Below are positions 26,931-35,641 of a stretch of 64,000 nt of DNA, piece after piece. Position 1 is the first letter of the stretch. Each line of letters starts with the position of its first letter. The notes under the pieces were generated by a model. It ran no database searches and was not told where the DNA came from. It saw only the letters and a program-made list of their open reading frames with translations. The DNA is taken from assembly GCF_014199325.1 (NCBI RefSeq), contig NZ_JACIJJ010000004.1, positions 310,001 through 374,000 on the forward strand. The letters are read 5' to 3'. The translations under genes and the position numbers were made by a program. The stretch comes from Sphingomonas yantingensis. Its GTDB lineage: Bacteria; Pseudomonadota; Alphaproteobacteria; Sphingomonadales; Sphingomonadaceae.

Positions 26931-27536
26931 ATGGGCGAGGATACCAACCGGCGGGCATGGCTGATCGGCGGTGGCGTCGCGGGCGCGGCGGCGGCGGGCG
27001 TCGCGGCGTGGTGGCTGACGCGTACCGAGACGCCCGATTACTCGCTGGTGCTCAAGGACGGGGCGATCGAGGTCCGCGCATATGGCGCGCTGCCGATCGC
27101 GGAGGCGGTGCATGAGGGCGACCGCGACGCGGCGCTCGGCAAGGGCTTTCGCGCGCTGGCCGACTATATCTTCGCCAAGTCGCGGGTGGGCGAGAAGATC
27201 GCGATGACCGCGCCGGTCATCGCCGACCGCGCCGGCGACAAGTGGCGCACCCGCTTCATCCTGCCCGCGCAGTATCGGGACCTGACGCCGCCCGAACCCA
27301 CAGGGAACGAGGTGACGACGGCGACACTGCCCGCGCGCCGCGTGGCCGCAATCCGCTTTGCGGGCCGCGCCGATGATGCGCTGCTGGCCGAGCGCGAGGA
27401 CGAACTGCGCGATTGGCTCGGCAGCTACGGCCTCAAGCCGACGGGGCCGGCCGAATACGCCTTCTACAACGCGCCCTTCGTGCCGGGGCCGCTTCGTCGG
27501 AACGAGGTGCTGCTGCCGGTCGCCAGTATCTATTGA
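26931..27536 (+). CDS. SOUL-family haem-binding protein
   Basis: This 201-residue protein has a twin-Arg/signal-anchor N-terminus (NRRAWLIGGGVAGAAAAGVAAWW) followed by a SOUL/HBP domain: YSLVLKDGAIEVRAYGALPIAEAVHEG, the KIAMTAPVIAD motif typical of the family, WRTRFILPAQY, and the end YAFYNAPFVPGPLRRNEVLLP. SOUL proteins bind haem or porphyrin; the role in bacteria is not defined. ATG 26931 has AAGGG at 8 bases, better than GTG 26913. It is divergent from the endolysin gene. Confidence 0.88.
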   Translation: MGEDTNRRAWLIGGGVAGAAAAGVAAWWLTRTETPDYSLVLKDGAIEVRAYGALPIAEAVHEGDRDAALGKGFRALADYIFAKSRVGEKIAMTAPVIADRAGDKWRTRFILPAQYRDLTPPEPTGNEVTTATLPARRVAAIRFAGRADDALLAEREDELRDWLGSYGLKPTGPAEYAFYNAPFVPGPLRRNEVLLPVASIY

Positions 27537-27567
27537 AGCCGGTGTCCTAGAGGACTATATCACTCTC

Positions 27568-27789
27568 ATGTTGAACCTGCTCTCGATCCTCATCGGACTC
27601 GTCGCGCTGCCGTTCCTGCTGTTCGGCTTCATCCCGTTCCTCGGCTGGTCGCTGTGGTTCGGGTTGATGATCCCGGCTGTGGGCGCGGTGGTAGGGGCGT
27701 TGTCGGACAGCAATGCCGGCCGCAACCTCAACCTCGTCATTCTGGGCATCGGCGCGATTCGCCTCGCGCTCGGCGGCGGCATCATCTGA
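27568..27789 (+). CDS. Small two-helix membrane protein
   Basis: A 73-residue very hydrophobic protein with helices at about residues 3-45 (LLSILIGLVALPFLLFGFIP, then GWSLWFGLMIPAVGAVVGAL) and 55-72 (LNLVILGIGAIRLALGGGII). It follows the SOUL gene by 31 bp and ends at a strong terminator. Function unknown. Confidence 0.7.
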   Translation: MLNLLSILIGLVALPFLLFGFIPFLGWSLWFGLMIPAVGAVVGALSDSNAGRNLNLVILGIGAIRLALGGGII

Positions 27790-27798
27790 TACGAAAAA

Positions 27799-27825
27799 GG
27801 CCCGGCGATCGCTCGCCGGGCCTTT
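27799..27825. terminator. Bidirectional Rho-independent terminator
   Basis: A perfect 10-bp stem (GGCCCGGCGA with TCGCCGGGCC, loop TCGC) has T-rich ends on both strands (TTTCGTT plus; TTTTTCG minus). It lies between the small membrane protein gene and the convergent YR-repeat protein gene. Confidence 0.88.
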
Positions 27826-27844
27826 CGTTCAGGCTAACGGTCGC

Positions 27845-28411
27845 TTAGCGGCAGCTGACACCGCCGCGGTCGATCTCGCGGCCCAGCAGCGCACCGCCGC
27901 CTGCACCGAGCAGCGTTCCGAGCAGGCCCGAATTGCCGTTGGTCAGCACGTTGCCGAGCACGCCGCCGCCCACCGCGCCGATCACCAGACCGGTCGTGCC
28001 GTCATTGCGGCGGCAATAATACCGCCCATCATTGCCGCGATAGAGCCGGTCGTTCCGGCCAAGGCGGCGCGGCTGATAGTAGCGGCCGTCGCGATAATAG
28101 TTGTCGGCATAGTAGCGGCGCTGGCCCGGGGGCAGGCGATTCCAGTCATAGTTGCGGGCCTGACGCCAGTCGCGGCGATCCTCGCGATAGTCCTGGCGGG
28201 CGTCGCGGACGTTGTCGCGATACTCGCGGCGCGCCTCGCGCACGTCGCGGCGCGAGTCGGCGTCGCGAAGGTCCTCGCGATACTCGCGCTGCGCGTCGCG
28301 CACTTCGCGGTTGTATTCGCGGTTATACTCGCGCGGGCTCTGCTGGGCTATGGCGGGCACGGCCGGGATCGCGACTGCGGCGATCAGCGCGCCGAGGATG
28401 GGGGTACGCAT
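27845..28411 (-). CDS. Secreted YR-repeat, RcnB-like/glycine-zipper protein
   Basis: The 188-residue protein has a signal peptide (ILGALIAAVAIPAVPAIAQ), then about 60 residues of short charged repeats (REYNREYNREVRDAQREYRE and onward, alternating D/R/E/Y). A short tyrosine-rich domain follows (YDWNRLPPGQRRYYADNYYR) that resembles RcnB-family proteins, and the C-terminus is a glycine-zipper membrane segment (GLVIGAVGGGVLGNVL ... GTLLGAGGGALLG). AGGAGG lies 7 bases before ATG 28411. It is probably an envelope protein. The repeats give short-period DNA repeats at 28190-28330. Confidence 0.75.
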   Translation of the reverse strand: MRTPILGALIAAVAIPAVPAIAQQSPREYNREYNREVRDAQREYREDLRDADSRRDVREARREYRDNVRDARQDYREDRRDWRQARNYDWNRLPPGQRRYYADNYYRDGRYYQPRRLGRNDRLYRGNDGRYYCRRNDGTTGLVIGAVGGGVLGNVLTNGNSGLLGTLLGAGGGALLGREIDRGGVSCR

Positions 28412-28494
28412 CGAACTTCCTCCTGTCATAGGTGGCGGAAGAACGACGCGACCCACATCAAGTTTCGTGAACGTAAAACTACGTTCGGTTCAGG

Positions 28495-29316
28495 TTAGAG
28501 CCGGGTCGTGCCAGGATAGGCAAAAAGAAGATCAGTCTCCTGATCTGCCTCGATATTTTCCGAACCCGTCACCGATACGCATTCGCCCGCCTGCCATTCG
28601 ACGCCGGCGACATTTCCATTGCCGCGGACCGGCACCAGCCATCCGGTAACGCCCACGGGCAGCGACACGTCGCGTCCGCCGGTCCAGCGTTCGAGCACGA
28701 ACTTCGGCCCCTCGACGAGGATCGTGCGCCCCGCCTCGACCTCGCCGGGCGAGGGGTAGGGGACGTAGGGCACCGGATCGCTGACCGCGACGCCGTCGTC
28801 GAGATGCAATTCGCGCGGTCGGCCGTAGTCGTAGAGGCGATAGGTCGTCTCGCTGTTCTGCTGCACCTCGATCAGCGTGATGCCGGCACCGATCGCGTGG
28901 ATCGTGTTCGATTCCGAATAGAGGAAGTCGCCCGCCTTCACCGGCTGCCAGTGGACCAGATCCTCGATTGACCCGTCCAGCGCGGCGGCGCGCAGTTCCT
29001 CCGCCGACAGCGGGCGGACCGTACCGAGCGCGATGGTCGAATCGGGTTCGGCATCGAGGATCAGCCAGCATTCGTCCTTGCCGCGCGGCAGGCCGCGGGC
29101 CTGCGCCTGCTCGTCATTGGGGTGGACCTGCACCGACAGCTTCTCGCTGGTGAACAGATATTTGATGAGCAGGTCGGGGGTCGCATCGCCCGGTTCCTGG
29201 AACCAGACCTCGCCCACCGGCTCGCCGCCGGGCGCCGGATCGGGAAAGCCGGGAAACAGGTGCGTGCGGCCCCAGGGTTTTTCGACGCGGTGGGTGGCAA
29301 GCTTGGTCGCGGGCAA
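28495..29316 (-). CDS. Class I mannose-6-phosphate isomerase-type enzyme
   Basis: The 273-residue cupin enzyme carries the PMI type I zinc motif SVQVHPNDEQA (about residues 60-70), the Glu in DECWLIL, and the third His in SNTIHAIGAG. It is shorter than classical ManA and matches the short bacterial form that interconverts fructose-6-phosphate and mannose-6-phosphate for GDP-mannose and exopolysaccharide synthesis. No polysaccharide genes are adjacent. It is divergent from bamD. Confidence 0.9.
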   Translation of the reverse strand: MPATKLATHRVEKPWGRTHLFPGFPDPAPGGEPVGEVWFQEPGDATPDLLIKYLFTSEKLSVQVHPNDEQAQARGLPRGKDECWLILDAEPDSTIALGTVRPLSAEELRAAALDGSIEDLVHWQPVKAGDFLYSESNTIHAIGAGITLIEVQQNSETTYRLYDYGRPRELHLDDGVAVSDPVPYVPYPSPGEVEAGRTILVEGPKFVLERWTGGRDVSLPVGVTGWLVPVRGNGNVAGVEWQAGECVSVTGSENIEADQETDLLFAYPGTTRL

Positions 29317-29460
29317 GGGGCTTCTCCGTCGGATGGCAGTGGCTGCTGCAACGCAGCGGTATCGGCGCGGGCTCCCCCGCGAGCAACCGTTTTTCAGGTG
29401 CGTCCGCCCGCCTCCAAAAATCCGTTGTTCGCGCCTTCAACCCTCGGGTAAGGAGGCGCG

Positions 29461-30291
29461 ATGCGTAGCCTGCCCACCCGCCCGTTCGCGATCGCCGCGA
29501 TTGCCCTGTCCGCCTTCGGCCTGTCGGGCTGCGCCAAGTCGAAGAAGGGCGCGGATATCCCCTATGTCGCGCGCGACGTGGGCACGCTCTACACCGCGGC
29601 CAAGCAGCGCCTCGATCGCGGCCAGTACAAGCAGGCGGCGGCGCTGTTCGATGAGGTCGAGCGCCAGCATCCCTATTCGATCTGGGCGCGCCGCGCGCAG
29701 CTGATGAGCGCGTTCAGCTATTACCTGAACAAGGATTACACCGAGTCGATCCAGTCGGCGCAGCGCTTCCTGTCGGTGCATCCGGGCAATCGCGACGCGC
29801 CCTATGCCTATTATCTGATCGCGCTCGGCTATTACGAGCAGATCACCGATGTGACGCGCGACCAGAAGATCACGCAGCAGGCACTCGACGCGCTGGGCGA
29901 GCTGTCGCGCCGCTATCCCGACACGCGCTATGCCGCCGATGCGCGGCTGAAGGTCGATCTGGTCCGCGACCACCTGGCTGGCAAGGAGATGGAAGTCGGG
30001 CGCTTCTATGGTCGACGCGGCCAGTGGCTTGCCGCGTCGATGCGCTATCGCACCGTCGTCGACCAGTTCCAGACGACCAGCCACGCGCCCGAGGCGCTGC
30101 TGCGCCTGACCGAGGCCTATCTGAACCTCGGCCTGCGCGAGGAAGCGAAGAAGTCGGCCGCCGTGCTCGGCGCCAATTATCCGGGCACCGACTGGTACGA
30201 GCGCGCGTACAAGCTGGTGAACGAATATCCCGTGCTGCCGGCGCAGCAGGTCGAGAAGCCCGCCAAGGAAATGCAGCCGGTCGGCGCCTGA
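29461..30291 (+). CDS. bamD: Outer membrane assembly lipoprotein BamD
   Basis: The 276-residue lipoprotein has a clear signal with lipobox LSGC (Cys at about residue 24), then five TPR repeats (YTAAKQRLDRGQYKQAAALFDEVE ... YLNLGLREEAKKSAAVL). It is the essential partner of BamA in inserting beta-barrel proteins. AAGGAGG sits 5 bases before the ATG. recN follows after 22 bp, the common sphingomonad order bamD-recN. Confidence 0.95.
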   Translation: MRSLPTRPFAIAAIALSAFGLSGCAKSKKGADIPYVARDVGTLYTAAKQRLDRGQYKQAAALFDEVERQHPYSIWARRAQLMSAFSYYLNKDYTESIQSAQRFLSVHPGNRDAPYAYYLIALGYYEQITDVTRDQKITQQALDALGELSRRYPDTRYAADARLKVDLVRDHLAGKEMEVGRFYGRRGQWLAASMRYRTVVDQFQTTSHAPEALLRLTEAYLNLGLREEAKKSAAVLGANYPGTDWYERAYKLVNEYPVLPAQQVEKPAKEMQPVGA

Positions 30292-30313
30292 CGCCCGCCG
30301 CGACGCCCCGCTC

Positions 30314-31978
30314 ATGCTGAACGCGCTGTCGATCCGCGATGTGGTGCTGATCGAGGCGCTCGACCTCGATTTCGGCCCGGGCCTTGCCGTGCTCACGGGT
30401 GAGACGGGCGCGGGCAAGTCGATCCTGCTCGACGCGCTCGGCCTCGTCCTCGGCGCGCGCGGCGACAGTGGGCTGGTGCGCCACGGCGCCACGCAGGCGG
30501 TGGTGACGGCCAGTTTCGAGACGCCCGACGCCGCCGGCCCGATCGCCGCGCTGCTCGCCGACAACGGCCTCGACCTCGATCCCGGTGAGCCCTTGATGAT
30601 CCGCCGCCTGGTCAAGGCCGATGGCGGCAGCCGTGCGTTCGTCAACGACCAGCCGGCGTCCGCCGGTCTGCTGCGCGAACTCGGCGCAATGCTGGTCGAG
30701 ATCCACGGGCAGCACGACGATCGCGGGCTCCTCAACCCGCGCGGGCACAGGGCGCTGCTCGATGCGTTCGCGCGGACCGACACGGCGGCGGTCAATGCCG
30801 CGTGGCGGGACTGGCGCGCCGCGCTCGCCAAGCTGGACGAGGCGCGGGCGGTGCAGGAGGTGGCCGAGCGTGACCGCGACTACCTCGCCCACGCGGTCGA
30901 GGAACTGACGAAGCTCGCGCCCGAACCGGGCGAAGAGGCATTGCTGGCCGAGCGCCGCGCGACGATGCAGCACGGCGAACGGGCGGCGGGCGAACTCGCT
31001 GCGGTCGCCGACTTGCTCGACGGATCGGACGGCGCGCTGTCGCGCCTGCGGCAAGCGGCGCGTATCCTCGAACGCACCGGCGACGCGCATCCCGCGCTGG
31101 TCGAGGCTCTGGCGGCGATCGATCGCGCAATCGTCGAGGCGGCGGGGGCGCAGGATCAAATCGATGCCGCGGCAGAGGCGCTCGCCTTCGATCCCGCAGT
31201 GCTGGAGGCGGACGAAGCGCGGCTGTTCGAACTGCGCGGGCTGGCCCGCAAGCACCGCGTCCAGCCTGACGATCTCGCCGCGCTGGCGGCGGACTTCGCC
31301 GAGCGACTGGCGCTGGTCGAGGGCGGGGAGGCGAGCATCGCCGGCCTGACCCGCGCCGCCGCGACCGCAGAAGCGCGATTTGCAGAGGCGGCTGGCGTGC
31401 TTTCGGCGCAGCGGACAGAGGCGGCTGCTCGCCTTGATGCCGCGGTGATGGCCGAACTCGCGCCGCTGAAGCTCGACGCTGCTCGCTTCCGCACCGCCGT
31501 CGTGCCGCTGGCGCGCGAGGGCTGGGGGCCGGATGGCAGCGACCGCGTCGAGTTCGAGGTGTCAACCAATCCCGGCGCGCCGTTCGCCCCCTTGATGAAG
31601 ATCGCCAGCGGCGGCGAATTGTCGCGCTTCATCCTCGCGCTCAAGGTCGCGCTGGCGGAGGAGGGCGGCGCCCGCGCGCTGGTGTTCGACGAGATCGATC
31701 GCGGCGTCGGCGGCGCGGTGGCGAGCGCGATCGGCGAACGGTTGTCGCGGCTGTCGGGCCGCAACCAGGTGCTCGTCGTCACGCACAGCCCACAGGTCGC
31801 GGCACGCGGCGACCGGCACTATCGCATCGCCAAGTCGAGCGACGGCACGGTCACACGCACCGGCGTCACCCCGTTGGATGCCGACGAACGGCGCGAGGAA
31901 ATCGCTCGGATGCTGTCGGGGGCGGAAGTGACGCCCGAAGCCCGCGCGCAGGCGCAGCGATTGCTCGCCGTCGCCTGA
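30314..31978 (+). CDS. recN: DNA repair protein RecN
   Basis: The 554-residue SMC-like ATPase acts in double-strand break repair. Walker A GETGAGKSILLDAL is at about residues 33-46; the central coiled-coil arms run from about 155 to 370; the ABC signature SGGELSRFILALKVAL and Walker B LVFDEIDRGVGG are near 430-475. All motifs are intact. It is probably cotranscribed with bamD. I see no LexA box before it. Confidence 0.95.
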   Translation: MLNALSIRDVVLIEALDLDFGPGLAVLTGETGAGKSILLDALGLVLGARGDSGLVRHGATQAVVTASFETPDAAGPIAALLADNGLDLDPGEPLMIRRLVKADGGSRAFVNDQPASAGLLRELGAMLVEIHGQHDDRGLLNPRGHRALLDAFARTDTAAVNAAWRDWRAALAKLDEARAVQEVAERDRDYLAHAVEELTKLAPEPGEEALLAERRATMQHGERAAGELAAVADLLDGSDGALSRLRQAARILERTGDAHPALVEALAAIDRAIVEAAGAQDQIDAAAEALAFDPAVLEADEARLFELRGLARKHRVQPDDLAALAADFAERLALVEGGEASIAGLTRAAATAEARFAEAAGVLSAQRTEAAARLDAAVMAELAPLKLDAARFRTAVVPLAREGWGPDGSDRVEFEVSTNPGAPFAPLMKIASGGELSRFILALKVALAEEGGARALVFDEIDRGVGGAVASAIGERLSRLSGRNQVLVVTHSPQVAARGDRHYRIAKSSDGTVTRTGVTPLDADERREEIARMLSGAEVTPEARAQAQRLLAVA

Positions 31979-31986
31979 ACCCGTCG

Positions 31987-32246
31987 GTCACCCCGGACTT
32001 GATCCGGGGTCCCGCTTCTTTCTTTCGCCGGAAGCAAGAAGGTGGTTCACGCAGAGACGCGGAGAGGTTGCGATCGCTGCCGGGTCAGCGGCTCCTATCC
32101 GCGGCACACCTGCTTTCAGGAGTTGGGTTGGGCTGCTACGCGGCCGCAGGCGCGATCTCTCCGCGCCTCCGCGCCTCCGCGTGAACCTACTTTCCTTTTG
32201 CGCGAGGAGAAGAAGAAGCGGGACCCCGGATCAAGTCCGGGGTAAC
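31987..32246. repeat. REP-like palindromic pair interrupted by another inverted-repeat element
   Basis: The recN-pyrF spacer is filled by one composite. The outer arms are GTCACCCCGGACTTGATCCG then GGGTCCCGCTTCTTTC at 31987-32022 and GAAGAAGCGGGACCCCGG ATCAAG TCCGGGGTAAC at 32210-32246. The two arms are normally only a few tens of bases apart in this family. Here they are separated by a 142-bp element with its own terminal inverted repeats, annotated separately. No gene is seen in the spacer. Confidence 0.85.
32045..32186. mobile_element. MITE-like element with inverted ends, nested in a REP pair
   Basis: The 142-bp stretch begins GTTCACGCAGAGACGCGGAG and ends with the reverse complement of GTTCACGCGGAGGCGCGGAG. 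Its right end contains a GCGCCTCC direct duplication. No ORF fits. The position, exactly inside a REP-type pair, and the terminal inverted repeats suggest a non-autonomous insertion. Target-site duplication is not clear by eye. Confidence 0.5.
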
Positions 32247-32250
32247 GAGG

Positions 32251-32925
32251 CTAGAGCGTCGCCTCGATCGCCCGAGCCGCCATGTCCGGGTCCTCCGCCT
32301 GCGTGATCGGACGACCCACCACCAGGATCGACGCCCCCGCATCCAGCGCGGCGCGCGGCGTCACTACCCGCTTCTGGTCGCCGACCGGGCCATCGGCGGG
32401 CCGCACCCCCGGTACGACGAAGAAACCGTGCGGCCACGCCTTCTTCGCTGCGGCGACCTCGGCGCCGGAGCATACGATGCCGTCGACCCCGGCATCGTAT
32501 GCCAGCTCGGCGAGGCGCAGGACCTGCTCGTGCGGATCGCGCTCAACGCCGATCGCGCGGAGGTCCTCGCCGTCGAGGCTGGTGAGCGTCGTGACGGCGA
32601 CGACCTTCGTCCCCGTCGGCGCCGCCGCCTTCGCATCCTCGAGCATCGCACGCCCGCCCGAGGCATGGACGGTCAGGATCGCCGGCTCCAGCGGGCGGAG
32701 CGCCTGGATCGCCTTGGCAACGGTATTGGGAATGTCGTGGAACTTGAGGTCGAGGAAGATCGGCAGCCCGATCTCCGCCATTTCCTTCACCCCTGACCGA
32801 CCGTTCGCCATGAAGAATTCGAGGCCGAGTTTCAGCCCGCCGACATGATGCCGCACGCGCTTGGCAATCGCGGCGGCGCGCTCCAACTCGGGGGTGTCGA
32901 GCGCGACGAACAGCGGCGAGCTCAT
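32251..32925 (-). CDS. pyrF: Orotidine 5'-phosphate decarboxylase
   Basis: The 224-residue TIM-barrel enzyme makes UMP. It has LFVALDTPELERA, GLKLGLEFF, the catalytic DLKFHDIPNTV (about residues 60-70), HASGGRAMLEDA, VCSGAE and the phosphate-binding VPGVRP and GRPITQAEDP. ATG 32925 overlaps the stop of the upstream lapA-like gene (ATGA). The same frame is open further upstream but without similarity. Confidence 0.96.
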   Translation of the reverse strand: MSSPLFVALDTPELERAAAIAKRVRHHVGGLKLGLEFFMANGRSGVKEMAEIGLPIFLDLKFHDIPNTVAKAIQALRPLEPAILTVHASGGRAMLEDAKAAAPTGTKVVAVTTLTSLDGEDLRAIGVERDPHEQVLRLAELAYDAGVDGIVCSGAEVAAAKKAWPHGFFVVPGVRPADGPVGDQKRVVTPRAALDAGASILVVGRPITQAEDPDMAARAIEATL

Positions 32926-33284
32926 GCCCGCGTCTCCACCGGCGTCTCGGCAGGAATCAGCGGCGGTGCGGCGACGGGTGAGGCTGTGAGGACCGGATCG
33001 CCCGGCACCGCGGCGGGTGGAGGCGCCGCCTGAACCGCCCGAAGCTCCGCCACGGTCCGCTCGCTGCTGGCAAGCCGAGACTTCAGCCGCCAGCGCGTGC
33101 CGACATGGACCAGCCACAGCGGCAGAAACCCCAAGAGGAACATGACGCCCATCAGGAGCGGCAGGTTGATGTCGGCGACCAGCCCGCCCCACAGCTTCAC
33201 CGGCACCGGTGCCCAATTGTTGAACGAGAAGGCAACGACGATGCCGGCGATCAGCACCCAAATCAACGTGCGCAGAAACTGCAT
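32922..33284 (-). CDS. LapA/DUF1049-type inner-membrane protein
   Basis: This 120-residue protein has two transmembrane helices (LRTLIWVLIAGIVVAFSFNN, about 4-23, and LPLLMGVMFLLGFLPLWLVH, about 41-60), the LapA-domain NNWAPVPVKLW between them, a short coiled coil, and a Pro/Ala-rich tail. In Escherichia coli LapA lies close to pyrF and works with LapB in control of lipopolysaccharide synthesis. The pyrF link is kept here but no lapB is present. Overlaps pyrF by 4 bp. Confidence 0.82.
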   Translation of the reverse strand: MQFLRTLIWVLIAGIVVAFSFNNWAPVPVKLWGGLVADINLPLLMGVMFLLGFLPLWLVHVGTRWRLKSRLASSERTVAELRAVQAAPPPAAVPGDPVLTASPVAAPPLIPAETPVETRA

Positions 33285-33337
33285 TGCGACCCCTAGGGCA
33301 GTGGAGCCGCGATGCTAGGCCCAGATGCCCGCCGCGG

Positions 33338-35641
33338 CTAGTCCCCGCGGGGACCAAGCTCGGCGCGGATCGAGGCGAGCAGGCCCGGGATCGTCGTCAG
33401 CCGATCCGCTTCCTCGTCGAGGATCGCGTGGAACAGCGCGCGCTTGATCGCGGTCGCACGGCCGGGGCGCAGGCGGGTGCCGGCAGGCAGCGACGACAGG
33501 ACGATATCGACCAGCCTCTCCGCCCCGTGCAGGCGGCCCCAGAGATAGTCGTTCTCTCGATAGGCGCGGCTGAAGAACGCGCCGAAATTGTGGAACTGCG
33601 TTCCCTTGAGGCAGGCGTCCGCGCCGCCTTCGCGGATCGCAGTCGCGTCGTCAGGGCTGATGCGGTCGACGCGGACGGGATCGAACTCGTCTAACCCCTC
33701 GCCCTGCAGCAGCGGCAGCGTGGCGATATCGAAGAAGGGAAAGCCGAGATAGGCGAGCAGCAGCGGCCGTTTGAGGTCGCGCGACAGCCCGCTCAGCGCC
33801 GTGGCGAGCGCGGCATCGGTTTCCGCGTCGAGCCGCGTCAGGTTCAGCGTAGCGTCCAACGCATCCAGCGCCGCACCGGCATCGGCGGGCAGCCGGCGCG
33901 CCACGTCGCGAAGGCCGGCATGCGGCTCGGCACGCTGCGCCTCCAGATAGGCCGACAAGGCGGTGTACGCCGCCTCGCGCACCTCGCTCAGGTCGCTGCG
34001 TTCGTGATCCCCGTCCTGCTCGCCGATGCGCCGGACGAGCAGGCGCAGGCGGCGGATGCGAAAGCCGATGTCGAACGCGCGCAGAAACGCGATCGCCTCC
34101 GGCCCCGCGCCGCCGGCATGGGCGGTGCCGATCTCGTACGCCCCCCGCTCGCGCGCGGCCGCAGCGACGGCTTCGCGGATGCGGCGCTGGGGTTCCGGGC
34201 CCTCGCGCCCGGCGAGCTGTGACAGGAGCTGGGCGGTGCGGTCGATCACGCCCTCGAGCTTGAGGATGCCGTATGCCGCCTGTCCGTAGCCCGCGCGCGT
34301 GGCCGCCGCCGCCTGCGCCCGGCGACGCCATGCCGCCAGCCGCTTCGGCGTCGGATAGTCGAGGAGGAAGGTATAGCCGAACAGACCCTCGACCTGCCCC
34401 TCCACCTCGCCGCGAAGCTGGTCGAGGATCGCGTTCATCCGCTCGATTCGCGCCGACCGGGCTGACAGCGCCTCCAGGCTGTCGCGGATCGGCTGCTGGC
34501 GCGGGATTTCTGACAGGGCGCCGATCAGCGTCTGGAAGAAGCCGGGCACGCCGTCGATCTTGCCGTTGAGCGCAAAGGCGAAGCCGGGGGCAGGGTCGAT
34601 GAAGACGAAGCGACGGTCGATCTGTCGCCGCGCGGGCCGCTCGCGCAGCGCAGCGATGGCTGGGCGGAACGGCGCGTTGGCGAGGACGGAGCCGTCGATC
34701 AGCACCGCCCGCTCGGCCCCGCGCGCGCTTGCGTGGCGCGGCATTGCGCGGGCGAGGAAGGCGTCGCGCGTCGGCCATTCGCTCTGGCGCGCCGCCATCA
34801 CGCGGTCGAGCTCGGCGACGGTGAAGGGCGGGAAGGCGCCCGGAAAGCTCGACGTCGCCCGTGCGGCGAAGGTGAGGTCGGGCGCCTCGGCCAGTCGCTC
34901 CCCCGGCCGCCCCTGCGACGAGAAGGAGAGGACGAGGCGATGCTCGGTCTCGACAACCTCCGCCGGCGAGTTGAGCCGCAGCCGTTCCGGATGCCCCGCG
35001 AAATCGGTGACGGTGACGAACAGGTCGAGGGGCTGGCCGGCGGGAAGCAGGCGCGGGCCGGCCGGCGCCGCCGCCATCGCGTCGAACGCGTCGAGGATCA
35101 GGTTGCACAGCCGCTCACCCCCGAACGGCGGCTCGAACCAGCGGGAGCGGACGAAATGGTCGAGCTTGGCGCGCACCTCATCCCGCGCCGCGGCCTCCAC
35201 CGTTTCGTCGATCAGCTTGCCGCTGCCCGCCGCCATCCAGGCGAGCGGGCGCGCCCAGAACTTGGTCATCGCGTGGCCGGGCGCCTGGGCCGGGTCGATC
35301 AGCCGCTCCACATCGGCATCGCGCAGCCACAGGTCGGTCAGCGGGTCGAGGCTCTCGCCCGTGTCGATCGCCCGGGCGAGGAACACGCTGTTGATGCCGC
35401 CCGCCGATGCGCCGGCCAGAATGTCGGTCAGCACGCGCAGCCGCACGCCGGATGCTTCGGCGATCTCCTCGAACATCGCGCGATAGACGCGCTCGCTGCC
35501 TCCCGACGCCGGATCGCCCGCGCAGAACGCGCGGCTGGCGCTGAGCAGTCGCCACAATTCCTTGGTGATGCCGTGCATGTAAACGGCGAGGCTGATGCCG
35601 CCGTAACAGACCAGCGCGAGCCGCAATTCCTTGTCGCGCAT
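33338..35641 (-). CDS. Large patatin-like phospholipase
   Basis: The 767-residue protein starts ELRLALVCYGGISLAVYMHG, the oxyanion region of patatins. The nucleophile Ser is in GASAGGINSVFLA (about residue 75), and the catalytic Asp is in DGSVLANAPF (about 320). The long C-terminal half matches the DUF3376-containing patatin-related proteins that are nearly double the size of ordinary patatins. It should be a lipid acyl hydrolase; the substrate is unknown. ATG 35641 overlaps the stop of the upstream nuclease gene by one base (TGATG), so the two are coupled. Confidence 0.88.
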   Translation of the reverse strand: MRDKELRLALVCYGGISLAVYMHGITKELWRLLSASRAFCAGDPASGGSERVYRAMFEEIAEASGVRLRVLTDILAGASAGGINSVFLARAIDTGESLDPLTDLWLRDADVERLIDPAQAPGHAMTKFWARPLAWMAAGSGKLIDETVEAAARDEVRAKLDHFVRSRWFEPPFGGERLCNLILDAFDAMAAAPAGPRLLPAGQPLDLFVTVTDFAGHPERLRLNSPAEVVETEHRLVLSFSSQGRPGERLAEAPDLTFAARATSSFPGAFPPFTVAELDRVMAARQSEWPTRDAFLARAMPRHASARGAERAVLIDGSVLANAPFRPAIAALRERPARRQIDRRFVFIDPAPGFAFALNGKIDGVPGFFQTLIGALSEIPRQQPIRDSLEALSARSARIERMNAILDQLRGEVEGQVEGLFGYTFLLDYPTPKRLAAWRRRAQAAAATRAGYGQAAYGILKLEGVIDRTAQLLSQLAGREGPEPQRRIREAVAAAARERGAYEIGTAHAGGAGPEAIAFLRAFDIGFRIRRLRLLVRRIGEQDGDHERSDLSEVREAAYTALSAYLEAQRAEPHAGLRDVARRLPADAGAALDALDATLNLTRLDAETDAALATALSGLSRDLKRPLLLAYLGFPFFDIATLPLLQGEGLDEFDPVRVDRISPDDATAIREGGADACLKGTQFHNFGAFFSRAYRENDYLWGRLHGAERLVDIVLSSLPAGTRLRPGRATAIKRALFHAILDEEADRLTTIPGLLASIRAELGPRGD

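Noticed and set aside
28190-28330. Short-period repeats resembling a CRISPR array
   Set aside because: They are the coding repeats of a D/R/E/Y-rich protein, with periods of about 20-30 bases and no constant spacers.
31979-32250. A small RNA or gene in the recN-pyrF spacer
   Set aside because: The stretch is fully explained by repeats, with no promoter-terminator pair or open frame that stands out.
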